Under the pieces are notes generated by a model. The model was not told the origin of the DNA. It did not search any database and worked only from the letters and a program-made list of their open reading frames with translations. The position numbers were made by a program, and so were the translations under genes. 23,072 nucleotides of DNA from the IMG/VR virus record IMGVR_UViG_3300035698_003004, positions 1-23,072 of that record; one strand, written 5' to 3'. The DNA is from a virus. How positions within the stretch are numbered: position 1 is the stretch's first letter; each line of letters begins with the position of its first letter. Positions 13,625 to 22,589 of this stretch are shown here, piece after piece.

Positions 13625-15094
13625 ATGAAAAGACAACAAGCACAAAAAAGGTTATTAGATACAGCAGTTAAACCAGTTGATAATGCTGAATTATATAAAG
13701 CTATTGGTAGTGCCGCGTCTAAAGTTGGCATGACAATGTCTGATGTTGCTATGAGATACCAAGACAAGCAAGACGAAGCTACAATGATGGAATCTGCGAG
13801 TAATGCCAACATACAGATGATGGAAACAACGCAAGCATGGAGGGTTGAGAACGAATCAGACCCAAGCAATCCGAAAGCATTAAGTGAATTAGATAAATCA
13901 TATAGGGATATATATGGACAATATTCTGATAAAGTTAGTTTATCAGGTAAAGGCAAATGGTCGCAGACAAGTAACGCAATGGTTAATGATGCTAAAGAGA
14001 AGAACACAGTATGGGGAATAAAACAGGGAATAATAAATGCTGAAACAAACATCAACAACTCCATAGAAAACAATCTTGAAATGGGTAAAGTTATGGGAAT
14101 GAGTGGGGATGTAAACGAAGCTATGAAGATATATGGAACTTCAAGGGTAGCACTTAAATCTTTTTCAGAGGGTATTTTTAGTACACAGAAAATGGATGAG
14201 ATACTAAAAGATTATGAAAGTGATTATATGGAAGCCTTTGTTAGTGGTATGCTTGAGAATGACCCTGAGGGAGCTTTAGACTTGCTGAAAGACGAACGAG
14301 TGTTAATGTCTTTAGATAGTAAGGATAGAGAAGAAACCTTAACAGCTCTTGCAGATAAAAGAACTCTTGAGATAGACCATCAAACTAATTTAGATACTAT
14401 AACAAGCGAGAATGAAACAACATCTTTCTTAGCAAGTGATGAAGTATCTCTATCTGAAAAGTATGTTTCAATAGCTACAAATGAAAATATTAGTCCTGAA
14501 TATAAAAAATTAGCAACTACATATTTAAAAAGTAAAGCAGCAGTAAAACCTAAATCAGGAACACCAGAAGAAACAGAATTGATTAGACTTTCAGGTTCAT
14601 TAAAGAATATGTTAGGTAAAGATCCTAATTATGGTTCTAGTAAAGAGTTTTTAAAAGCATACAGGGATTTAAACAACTTAGCTATGAAGTATTTAGGTCG
14701 GGGTACAGTAACTACAAACGCTGTTAATTCAGTACAGAAGGGTTTAAATTCTAAAATAGCAGATGCTTCAAGAGGTTTAACTGCTAATCATAAATGGGGA
14801 TATGATGAAAAAGATGCAGACAAGTATTTCAAAGAAAATCTAGGCAGTAATCTATATAGGGATGAAGCTTTAAGGGAATTTTTCTATCAATCAGATGGTC
14901 AGAAGTTATCCAGAGAAGAATCTGAGCAGTTGGCTTTTGATATAAAGAATAATATAAACAACAGAATATTAGGCATCAAGCCTGTGAAGAATAAACCTAA
15001 ACCTAAAGTTACATTAAAAGTAGGAACAGTACAACAGGGTTATAAGTTTAAGGGTGGGGATAGATATGATAAGACAAACTGGGAGAAAATATAA
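13625..15094 (+). CDS. internal virion protein, T7 gp15-like
   Basis: This 489-residue protein is largely helical and lacks signal peptide or membrane segments. Order and size match gp15-type core proteins, which follow a gp14-like protein and precede the largest core protein. Its C-terminus is the strongest signature: G-T-V-Q-Q-G-Y-K-F-K-G-G-D-R-Y-D at about 468-483, then N-W-E-K-I; this 'G.v..Gy.f.GGDP.....W' ending recurs in podovirus internal proteins. Acidic helices around D-D-P-E-G-A-L-D-L-L-K-D-E (near 215-230) resemble helical repeats. It would be ejected into the periplasm as part of the translocation channel. AAGGA lies six bases before the ATG. The stop abuts the next start at 15095. 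Confidence 0.72.
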   Translation: MKRQQAQKRLLDTAVKPVDNAELYKAIGSAASKVGMTMSDVAMRYQDKQDEATMMESASNANIQMMETTQAWRVENESDPSNPKALSELDKSYRDIYGQYSDKVSLSGKGKWSQTSNAMVNDAKEKNTVWGIKQGIINAETNINNSIENNLEMGKVMGMSGDVNEAMKIYGTSRVALKSFSEGIFSTQKMDEILKDYESDYMEAFVSGMLENDPEGALDLLKDERVLMSLDSKDREETLTALADKRTLEIDHQTNLDTITSENETTSFLASDEVSLSEKYVSIATNENISPEYKKLATTYLKSKAAVKPKSGTPEETELIRLSGSLKNMLGKDPNYGSSKEFLKAYRDLNNLAMKYLGRGTVTTNAVNSVQKGLNSKIADASRGLTANHKWGYDEKDADKYFKENLGSNLYRDEALREFFYQSDGQKLSREESEQLAFDIKNNINNRILGIKPVKNKPKPKVTLKVGTVQQGYKFKGGDRYDKTNWEKI

Positions 15095-18000
15095 ATGGCT
15101 AATCCGTGGGATAAACCAAATGAATCAATAGCTTCTCAGGACAATGTTAAATCTAATCCGTGGGATAAGCCAAACGAAGAAACATCAAAGTTTAAGCCTA
15201 ATAACTATATGCCTAGCAATGTTGGCGATAATATAGACACTCCTAGTCGTATAAAGAACATGGTAGATATGCTAGGGGCAACATTAGACCCTACTGGTGG
15301 ATTTTTAGGTAAGAGTGTCAAGGGCTTGGTTGATGAATCCATGAAAGCTCCTAAGAACTTAATGGAGATACCTAAAGCAGTAGCAAGATCAACTGAACAG
15401 TTTGCCGGAGGAGTGTTAGGATTGACAAGTGTAGTCGGTTCAGTAGTTCAGATGAATGATAAATATATTGATATGATAAAGAAAACAGGATTAGTAAGTG
15501 GTGCAGCTGTTAGCAATATGCAAAACCTATCTTCTATTATGGAAACATGGGGTAAAAAAGGTAAAGATTTCTTAATTCGTGAATCAATGGAAGGCTGGGA
15601 AGCTCCGGACCCTGAAATATTCAAAGGTTCATTTATGGAGAATCCAAGTTTTACCAGAGGATTTGCAGTAGCTTCTGGTGCTGTTCCTTCTCTTGCCGGA
15701 TCATTACTTGTAAGTGCTGCAACTGGAAATCCTTTAATGGGTGCTTTAGTGTTGGGTGGAGTTGAAAGCGAAAGTATATTTTTCGCTAAAAAAGATAAGG
15801 GGGGTTCTGAACTTGATGCACTTGCATTATTTACAGTTGCAACTATTGGAACTACATGGCTTGAATATTTAGGCATTAAATCTATTCAGGTAGCTGGGGG
15901 TAAAGCAATATCTAAAGTACCTAAAAACGCAATTATCAAAAAAGCCGTTGATCGTATAGGCAAGAACTCAAGACGAGTTATGAAAAAGTATTTAACAAAT
16001 AGAGTAACTAAAAGCCCCTTAGTAAATCGTATATCTGGAATAGTTAAAGCAGGGTTTGGAGAAGGTAGCACAGAAGGACTACAAGAGATATGGGGTAATG
16101 CAGTAACTAAGATGGGTGTAGATAATTCACAGGAACTACTTACGGGAGTAGTAGAAGCCTTTATAGGAGGTTTCGGAGGTGGTGGCATAGCTACAATAGG
16201 ATATAGTTATGCAGGTAGTGTAATGGAAAAGAGAAGGCTTAAAAAGAAGATAAAGGAATTTGAGAAAGTCTTAAAGGTAGCTAAAGAACAGGGTATAGAT
16301 ATAGACCAGTTTAATCTAGCAGTTGAAAAGAGTATGGGAAGCAAACATAAAGATATTGATACGGAAATAGATAACGAGGTCAATGATAACTTAGACTACT
16401 TAAATGATATGAAGGAAGCAGAAACACAAGACATAGGAGAGCAGGCACAGGAAGCTCAAGACCAAAGAATCACAGAAGATGCTTTTAAATATGAAACTAA
16501 AGAAGAATTTATTAATAACATTTATAATAAAGATGGTATGCGACCTGTATTTGTAGAAGAAATATTACCAGCAGGATATAACATTAAAATGAATATGCAG
16601 ACAGGCGAACAAACAACAGATGCACCTTTAAGTACAGAAAGTAAAGCTAAGTTATCAGATACATACGACATAGCACAGAAAGTAAAAGATATTGAAACTA
16701 AGGTAAAGGGAGCAGAGGTAAAATCTGTAAGGGATGAAGTAGCCAAGACACCAGAGCAGAGCCTAGAGGCAGAGGCGAGGAAGTATGGGAGTGTTGAGGA
16801 GTTTTTAAAGAGTAAAGGCACACCATTGTATAGGGGTGGTAAGGGTTTTGGAGTAGGGTCTTTTTCTACCTTCAAGTCTATTGCAGATAGTTTTGCGACT
16901 AACAGGGGTGGTACTACAACTGAGTATATGCTAGATTCAAAAGCAAAGATTGCCGATTATCTAGATTTTCCAGATGCGAAATATTTAAGTACAGATAACT
17001 CTACTCTTGATTTAATGGGAGATGATAAGCTACTTAAATTTATGGAGGGAGAACTTGAGATAGATTATTCTAAGGCTACAAAATGGGCGAAAGAAAACGG
17101 ATATGACGCAATAAAGTTTCCAGTAGAAGGAGAGATTAGAGTAATAAATAAAAGTGCTGTAAAAACCAAAGAACAACTAACCGAAATATACAACAAATCA
17201 AAGCAACCGACAACAAAAGCAGACACATCATTTAATTTCGGGGCAAACATAGAAGAAGTAGGCAAGCCTGAAACACTCACAACAGCGAGAAAAAGACTTG
17301 ATAAGATACTTGATGTTAAACTTAAAATGCAGACAGCTATGGATATGCGCGAACAAGCAAGAGTTATGCTAGATGAATTTAAGGGCAGAATAAAGACAGT
17401 CAAAGTAGATGATGTAAAGATACCACAGTATTTCCGGACTGCTAATAAGAATGGTATATCAATAGATGAGGCAACAGACGAATATAACAGAAATACAGGT
17501 AGTAATTTATCTGATAGTGAATTTACAAGTTCTTTAGTAAGTGGATATGAAAACATTCAACAACTTAATGCAGATATAAAAGCATTAAGACCAATATTAC
17601 AGAGAAAAGTTAGCGAACAGGTTGCACTTACAAGACTTGTTGCTCAGGAAGAAAAAACTATATTAGCCAAGCTAAAGGGCGAAACACTATTAAGGGTGGA
17701 AAAGGTCAAGAGTGGTATTAAAGTTGGCCAGGCGAAAGTTAAGGGCGAAATTAAGGGCAAGAAGGAAGGTATCAGGGAACAGAAAAAGACAGCTAAGGCA
17801 TTACAGGAAGAAGTTATTAAGATGCTTGAAGATGCTAAGCATTTAAATAGTAAAGATGTAAAAGCTTATGTCAGGGCAATTAAAAATATACCGACATTAT
17901 CAGATGCTAAACTTAAAACAACAATGAAAGATATTGCTACTCGCATTGAAAACAAATCACATCAAAGACAAAAGGCAAGACTTGCTAAGAAAATAAAGAG

Positions 18001-20257
18001 ATTAGCTAAAGTTGATGTTGACCAAGATTATAGAGATCAGATAGATGCTTTACTAGAAGGTAATGAGTTAAAGACTAGATCCGAAAAGATTAAGAAGAGG
18101 CGAGAATCAAGAGCTGATTTTATTGCAAAGCAACAGGCAGATGGAGAATTAACTTTATTTCCTAGAGGTTTCTTTGAGAATTTACCAAAAAAGACTTTAG
18201 ATGAAATGACAGTTGATGAATTACAGGAGATACATGACACTATTGCAGTATTGGCTAAGACAGGCAAACTTAAAAACAAGATGTTATCTTTAAAGAAAGA
18301 TAAAGAAGTAGCTGATTTTGTTAATGATTTAGTTACAAAGGGATATAAAAAGGTTGGTAGAAAAGAAGGTGTTATTACAGAAGAAACACTTAAAGCAACT
18401 CCGAGAAAAAACAACTGGCAGAGATCAAAAGAGATATTAGATGGGTTCTTTGCAGCACATAGAAAAGTTGATTTTGTAATGAAATTTCTTGATGGGTTAG
18501 AACTAACTCAGATTATACATGATGGTCGTATAAAAGAAATGAAGTTAAAAGAAAAAGTATATCCTATGCTGGATAAAGCTATTAAATCATTGGGAGATAT
18601 TGGCAAGGTAATGACAACTAAAGGGTTGTATGGTATTACTAGGGAGCAGATGGTAGGCATAGCCCTAAACGCAGGAAATCAAGGTAATTTAGAGCGAGTA
18701 ATAAAGGGGAACAAGCTAACAATAGAACAAGTCAGAAACATTATAAATGATTTAAGTCCTCAAGAAAGTAAGTTTGTAGCTGATGTATTTAAGATAGTAG
18801 ATAGTCTTTTTCCGGTAATGAGTGAAACAACTAGAAAAATGACAGGATTAGACGCTCACAAAGTAGATGGGCAATATTTCCCAATAGTTGCAGATTATGA
18901 ACTAAGTAAACAGGCAGCACTACAAGAAGCCCAGAGAGATTTGTTTCAAGATGTATTTGCTCAAACATATATAGCTCATTCGTTTAATAAGTTAAGACGA
19001 GGAGGCAATGCACCAGTAAACTTAAATATATTTGATGTGATTACTAGGCATATAGATGATGTAATACATTACACCTCCTTTGCAGAAGGTGTTCGGGATG
19101 TTCAGAAGGTTATTAACCATCCAAGATTTCAAGCAATGGTAACAGATATATATGACGATAAGGTATATGACCAGTTTCCTTTATGGTTGAAAAGCATAGC
19201 TAATCCTAAATCATTAAAAGTGAAAGGTGCTTTGCAATGGTTAGAGAAACCAGCACAGTATTTAAGAAGTAGTGCTACAACTGCTATGTTAGGATTAAGA
19301 TTAACAGTATCAGCAGTACAGGCAGGTTCATATACTCAGACGATTAAAGAGATAGGACTAAAAGCAGCCTTAAATGCAATAGGCGAGTTTTCTCAAGACA
19401 AGAAAGGTACAACTGAATTTGTATTTGAAAATTCAATTCTTATGAGGAATAGACAGCAGACTTTTGATAGAGATATAAAAGATAATATAAATTCTGGTAA
19501 GCTTAGTGAATTAACTAAAAATAGACCTTTGAATAAGGAAATGTTGTTTTATATGATCCAATCAGTTGATTTAGCAACAACAGTTCCTACATGGTTAGGG
19601 GCGTACAATAAAAGATATGCTGAAACAAACAACAAACAAGAATCTATAAACTATGCAGATCATGTAGTAAGGACAACACAGCCTACGGGGTTGCCTGAAA
19701 ACCTATCAGCAGTAATGAAGGGTTCTGAATTTCAAAAGATGTGGACGATGTTCATGTCGCATTTTTCAAATGTGCATAACCAATTAACATTATCTTTAGA
19801 TGAACTTAAAATGGGTACAGACGATCCATTACGCAAAATAGGAAGTTTAGCAAGAAATATGTTCCTGTTATGGCTATTACCGGCATTTGTAGCTGGATAT
19901 ATTAAGAATTTAGGCGATTTAGATAGAGCATTGAAAGATGTTGTAACATATCCTTTTGCTGGGTTGATGTTGTTTAGAGATTTGGCTAATTCAATAAAAG
20001 GATTTGATATGTCAGCACCTCCGGCATTGGGTGCATTTACAGAAGCAGGAAAGGCTATTAAAGCTAAGAAGTTTAAGACCAAACTAAAAGCAGGCATAAA
20101 GTCAGCCGGAATATTAACAGGACAAATACCAACACAAGTAGTAGATTCAGTTAGTGGAGCTTTTGATTTAATGACAGGAGATACAGATAATTGGATGAGA
20201 TTGTTCTTTTCTGAGTACGCATTAAAGAATTTTGGTAATAGCGGATCAAAGTATTAA
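15095..20257 (+). CDS. giant ejection protein, T7 gp16-like position, with ADP-ribosyltransferase-like domain
   Basis: This 1720-residue protein fills the position of the largest ejected core protein. Residues 3-28 hold two copies of N-P-W-D-K-P-N-E. Hydrophobic segments lie at about 189-215, 242-262 and 351-376 and may insert in the host membrane. A charged helical linker follows. Residues 575-700 look like an ADP-ribosyltransferase: L-Y-R-G-G with R580, S-F-S-T-F with S591/T592, then E678-G-E680 before I-R-V-I, the R-S-ExE layout. A long lysine-rich, coiled-coil-like stretch spans 730-1080. The C-terminal 300 residues (Y-A-D-H-V-V-R-T-T-Q-P-T-G, then F-M-S-H-F-S-N-V near 1560) resemble the large polyvalent protein-associated domain LPD38. 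No lysozyme or transglycosylase motif like that of T7 gp16 was seen. GGGAG is ten bases before the ATG. Confidence 0.75.
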   Translation: MANPWDKPNESIASQDNVKSNPWDKPNEETSKFKPNNYMPSNVGDNIDTPSRIKNMVDMLGATLDPTGGFLGKSVKGLVDESMKAPKNLMEIPKAVARSTEQFAGGVLGLTSVVGSVVQMNDKYIDMIKKTGLVSGAAVSNMQNLSSIMETWGKKGKDFLIRESMEGWEAPDPEIFKGSFMENPSFTRGFAVASGAVPSLAGSLLVSAATGNPLMGALVLGGVESESIFFAKKDKGGSELDALALFTVATIGTTWLEYLGIKSIQVAGGKAISKVPKNAIIKKAVDRIGKNSRRVMKKYLTNRVTKSPLVNRISGIVKAGFGEGSTEGLQEIWGNAVTKMGVDNSQELLTGVVEAFIGGFGGGGIATIGYSYAGSVMEKRRLKKKIKEFEKVLKVAKEQGIDIDQFNLAVEKSMGSKHKDIDTEIDNEVNDNLDYLNDMKEAETQDIGEQAQEAQDQRITEDAFKYETKEEFINNIYNKDGMRPVFVEEILPAGYNIKMNMQTGEQTTDAPLSTESKAKLSDTYDIAQKVKDIETKVKGAEVKSVRDEVAKTPEQSLEAEARKYGSVEEFLKSKGTPLYRGGKGFGVGSFSTFKSIADSFATNRGGTTTEYMLDSKAKIADYLDFPDAKYLSTDNSTLDLMGDDKLLKFMEGELEIDYSKATKWAKENGYDAIKFPVEGEIRVINKSAVKTKEQLTEIYNKSKQPTTKADTSFNFGANIEEVGKPETLTTARKRLDKILDVKLKMQTAMDMREQARVMLDEFKGRIKTVKVDDVKIPQYFRTANKNGISIDEATDEYNRNTGSNLSDSEFTSSLVSGYENIQQLNADIKALRPILQRKVSEQVALTRLVAQEEKTILAKLKGETLLRVEKVKSGIKVGQAKVKGEIKGKKEGIREQKKTAKALQEEVIKMLEDAKHLNSKDVKAYVRAIKNIPTLSDAKLKTTMKDIATRIENKSHQRQKARLAKKIKRLAKVDVDQDYRDQIDALLEGNELKTRSEKIKKRRESRADFIAKQQADGELTLFPRGFFENLPKKTLDEMTVDELQEIHDTIAVLAKTGKLKNKMLSLKKDKEVADFVNDLVTKGYKKVGRKEGVITEETLKATPRKNNWQRSKEILDGFFAAHRKVDFVMKFLDGLELTQIIHDGRIKEMKLKEKVYPMLDKAIKSLGDIGKVMTTKGLYGITREQMVGIALNAGNQGNLERVIKGNKLTIEQVRNIINDLSPQESKFVADVFKIVDSLFPVMSETTRKMTGLDAHKVDGQYFPIVADYELSKQAALQEAQRDLFQDVFAQTYIAHSFNKLRRGGNAPVNLNIFDVITRHIDDVIHYTSFAEGVRDVQKVINHPRFQAMVTDIYDDKVYDQFPLWLKSIANPKSLKVKGALQWLEKPAQYLRSSATTAMLGLRLTVSAVQAGSYTQTIKEIGLKAALNAIGEFSQDKKGTTEFVFENSILMRNRQQTFDRDIKDNINSGKLSELTKNRPLNKEMLFYMIQSVDLATTVPTWLGAYNKRYAETNNKQESINYADHVVRTTQPTGLPENLSAVMKGSEFQKMWTMFMSHFSNVHNQLTLSLDELKMGTDDPLRKIGSLARNMFLLWLLPAFVAGYIKNLGDLDRALKDVVTYPFAGLMLFRDLANSIKGFDMSAPPALGAFTEAGKAIKAKKFKTKLKAGIKSAGILTGQIPTQVVDSVSGAFDLMTGDTDNWMRLFFSEYALKNFGNSGSKY
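15101..15178 (+). repeat. direct repeat encoding NPWDKPNE twice
   Basis: Two 24-base copies at 15101-15124 and 15155-15178 differ at two wobble positions only (22 of 24 identical). Each encodes N-P-W-D-K-P-N-E at the N-terminus of the giant ejection protein. Similar D/N-P-W-D motifs occur at the start of podovirus internal proteins, where they may dock to another core protein. Confidence 0.75.
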
Positions 20258-20272
20258 AAAACAGGAGGGGTA

Positions 20273-21757
20273 ATGTTAGCAGACAATTATGTACCAGAAA
20301 AGTATACAGGAAATGGAACAACTACCTTATTTTCTTTTGGGTGGGGCATAAGTTCAGAATCAGATTTAATAGTAAACATTGAGGATAAGACAACATTAGT
20401 ACAGACATTACAGGTCCTAGGTGTAGATTATACTATTGTATCTGGATGGGATGATGATGGTGGAAGTATAGAGTTTACTACTGCTCCTGCATCTACTTAT
20501 GACATATTGATGAATAGAGATACTCCGGAAACTCAAGAGGTAGGATATAAAACAAGTTCAGGGTTTCAAGGGGAAGTAATAGAGAATAGTTTTGATAAGT
20601 TGACAGCTTTTTCTCAGGAGGTCAACGAGATAGTAAAAAGATGCTTAAAATATCCAGTAGGGACTTCTGATAGCACAGTTAAAGATGTAGCTGTACCAAG
20701 TACAACAGCCGGGTATATGTATTGGGATGGTGCTGCTTATGACTTAGTAGAATCTATTACAGCAACAGAAGATTATCCGGGATCAATAACTAGAGGAACA
20801 GACGCAAGTAAAAGCGCAGTTCCGGCAGTTGGAGATATTCATGTTGCAACAGATACAGCTATATTATATATATGCTTTGTAGCAGGTGCATGGACAGACT
20901 ACAATCAGGATATAGTTAATCGGAATGTATTGCAGATAATGAATATAGAACAGGATAATTTTGCAGGCATAAATATAAGTGTTAGTCCTCAAGCCTATCA
21001 GTCAATAACTCCAATAAGAGATATGTATGTTACTACTATAAGCCTATATAGTACAGGTGGTGGGGCTAGTGTGGGCGTAAGCATAGAAACTGATACTGCA
21101 AATGCTCCTTCTGGAACTATCGTGTCAGGAAGTACAGAGGTAACAAAGTCTACTGCTGGGGGGTGGCTTGAAATAGATATGGGTCAAATTATTAAGCTTG
21201 ATGCAAATACTAGATATTGGGTTAAGCTTCGCAAGGTAACAGGCGCTCCTAATTTTTATAAAGCAGACGCAGATGTAATGTTGGGAGAAACATATATTGA
21301 CAATTCAAGTGTAAGAAGTGATATAGATTTAGCCATTAAGATTATAGGTGCAGATTTTTCAGTAGGCGATTGTGTTGGAGTTATATCTAATTCTTTTGAG
21401 AAGGCTCAAGCAGATACAGAAGTTAATTCTAAGAACTTCATAGGCATTGTTTCAGCAGTTATAGATGTAAGTTTTTATTCAACAATAGATATAGTCATGA
21501 GTGGTATTATAACTGGTCAAACTGCATTGGTAGAAAGTAGTCTTTATTATCTTGATACTGCAACAGCAGGAGGATATACAGCAACTAAGCCTATAGCTAT
21601 TGGGGATATTGTTAAGCCTGTTATGATTGCCTTATCTCCTTCAACTGGAATAGTTATCAATCAAGTAGGCATTGAGATAGAATCAAGTGTAAGCGATATA
21701 GTGTTTTATGAAAATGATGTAGTATCATACGAAAACGAAGTAATATATAACCAATAG
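20273..21757 (+). CDS. tail fibre with T7 gp17-like N-terminal anchor
   Basis: This 494-residue protein binds host receptors. Residues 1-125 match the Phage_T7_tail anchor: Y-T-G-N-G-T-T-T-L-F-S-F at 11-22, L-G-V-D-Y-T at 49-54, G-G-S-I-E-F near 63, N-R-D-T-P-E-T-Q near 81, and F-D-K-L-T-A-F-S-Q-E-V-N at 107-118, where 'D.lt...Q......' is the end of the anchor. A middle part near 240-330 (I-E-T-D-T-A-N-A-P-S-G-T-I, then L-D-A-N-T-R-Y-W-V-K-L) looks like a carbohydrate-binding-type jelly roll. The C-terminal part has the fibre repeat V-M-S-G-I-I-T-G-Q then Y-Y-L-D-T-A-T-A-G-G-Y-T-A-T-K-P. The last 20 residues carry Y-E-N-[DE]-V twice. AGGAGG lies four bases before the ATG. Confidence 0.82.
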   Translation: MLADNYVPEKYTGNGTTTLFSFGWGISSESDLIVNIEDKTTLVQTLQVLGVDYTIVSGWDDDGGSIEFTTAPASTYDILMNRDTPETQEVGYKTSSGFQGEVIENSFDKLTAFSQEVNEIVKRCLKYPVGTSDSTVKDVAVPSTTAGYMYWDGAAYDLVESITATEDYPGSITRGTDASKSAVPAVGDIHVATDTAILYICFVAGAWTDYNQDIVNRNVLQIMNIEQDNFAGINISVSPQAYQSITPIRDMYVTTISLYSTGGGASVGVSIETDTANAPSGTIVSGSTEVTKSTAGGWLEIDMGQIIKLDANTRYWVKLRKVTGAPNFYKADADVMLGETYIDNSSVRSDIDLAIKIIGADFSVGDCVGVISNSFEKAQADTEVNSKNFIGIVSAVIDVSFYSTIDIVMSGIITGQTALVESSLYYLDTATAGGYTATKPIAIGDIVKPVMIALSPSTGIVINQVGIEIESSVSDIVFYENDVVSYENEVIYNQ

Positions 21758-21765
21758 GGGGAAAG

Positions 21766-22413
21766 ATGGCAGATTTAAAAAAAGAAGCAATAGCAAGACT
21801 AGCAAGGGTTAGCAGTATAGACATGAACGCAGTTGCAGCAACAACTCTTTTTACTGTACCAGTAGGAATGAAAGCAGTTATATCTCATGTTATTATCAGG
21901 GATGTGTCAGCAGATGCAATAGATTGTCAGCTAACATTAGGGCAGAGTAGTGCTAAAACAGATTGGCTTAATACTCAAGATGTAGGCGAGAACTTAACCG
22001 CAGCAGCTAAAGCAATGATTTTATATCCTAAAGATGGGAACTTGTATGGTTCTACAACATGGGATCCGGGTTCTATTGCAGATGGAGCAGAGGAAGCTAA
22101 AGATGTAACAGTTACAGGTGCAGAACTTGGAGATATAGCACTAGCTTCATTTAGCTTAGATGTTACAGATTTAGAATTATCAGCAAGTGTAACCGCAGCC
22201 AATACTGTTACTGCTGTACTTGCGAATAACACAGGTGGAGCTATTGATTTAGCATCAGGAACATTAAGGTCAAGAGTATTAAAACTTACACCATATCCTC
22301 CAGAAGTTGTTGAATATGCAGCTAGTACAGTATTTGTAGTAGACATAACAACAGCAGCCGGCGGAGTTTGTACTGCCTCATTTGATGTGTATGGAAATAT
22401 CAAAGCTACATAA
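21766..22413 (+). CDS. beta-rich fibre-associated protein with a nested domain
   Basis: This 215-residue protein has no signal peptide. Two outer pieces, about 1-105 and 178-215, look like one beta-sandwich: the first has F-T-V-P-V-G-M-K-A-V-I-S-H-V and L-Y-P-K-D-G-N-L-Y, the second F-V-V-D-I-T-T-A-A-G-G-V-C-T-A-S-F-D-V-Y-G. Between them lies a self-contained domain: V-T-V-T-G-A-E-L-G-D-I-A-L-A-S, then A-N-T-V-T-A-V-L-A-N-N-T-G-G and D-L-A-S-G-T-L-R. This sequence pattern is common in phage tail and head-decoration proteins. The insertion suggests modular exchange of a binding or trimer domain. It is encoded between the fibre and two exported proteins, so a receptor-binding or fibre-bridging role is plausible. 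GGGGGAAAG precedes the ATG. Confidence 0.6.
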   Translation: MADLKKEAIARLARVSSIDMNAVAATTLFTVPVGMKAVISHVIIRDVSADAIDCQLTLGQSSAKTDWLNTQDVGENLTAAAKAMILYPKDGNLYGSTTWDPGSIADGAEEAKDVTVTGAELGDIALASFSLDVTDLELSASVTAANTVTAVLANNTGGAIDLASGTLRSRVLKLTPYPPEVVEYAASTVFVVDITTAAGGVCTASFDVYGNIKAT

Positions 22414-22423
22414 AGGAGGATTG

Positions 22424-22579
22424 ATGAACAAGAAAACAATAATACTAGGTACATTTATTATGATGATGACATTTTTATCTGGTATAGCATTTGCGAGATT
22501 GACAAGCGTGCAGACTATATTAAACAATGTGTGGGATACTAGCAATGATGCTTTAACAGTAAAAATTGTAGTACCATAA
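22424..22579 (+). CDS. small exported protein with VWDxxNDALTV motif
   Basis: This 51-residue protein is almost wholly a signal peptide (N-K-K at 2-4, a hydrophobic run 6-22, cleavage probably after I-A-F-A at 24) plus a 27-residue mature part containing T-I-L-N-N-V-W-D-T-S-N-D-A-L-T-V. The same motif starts the mature part of the next protein, so this may be a shortened paralogue or a detached leader of the same exported fibre family. AAGGAGG (22413-22419) lies four bases before ATG 22424; a longer reading from 22382 lies inside the previous gene and is rejected. The AT-rich codon use matches its neighbours. Function unknown. Confidence 0.65.
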   Translation: MNKKTIILGTFIMMMTFLSGIAFARLTSVQTILNNVWDTSNDALTVKIVVP

Positions 22580-22589
22580 GGAGGAAGAA

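Noticed and set aside
13489-14073. 194-residue open frame on the minus strand
   Set aside because: It lies opposite two well-supported virion genes, has no ribosome site I can see, and has composition expected of an antisense shadow.
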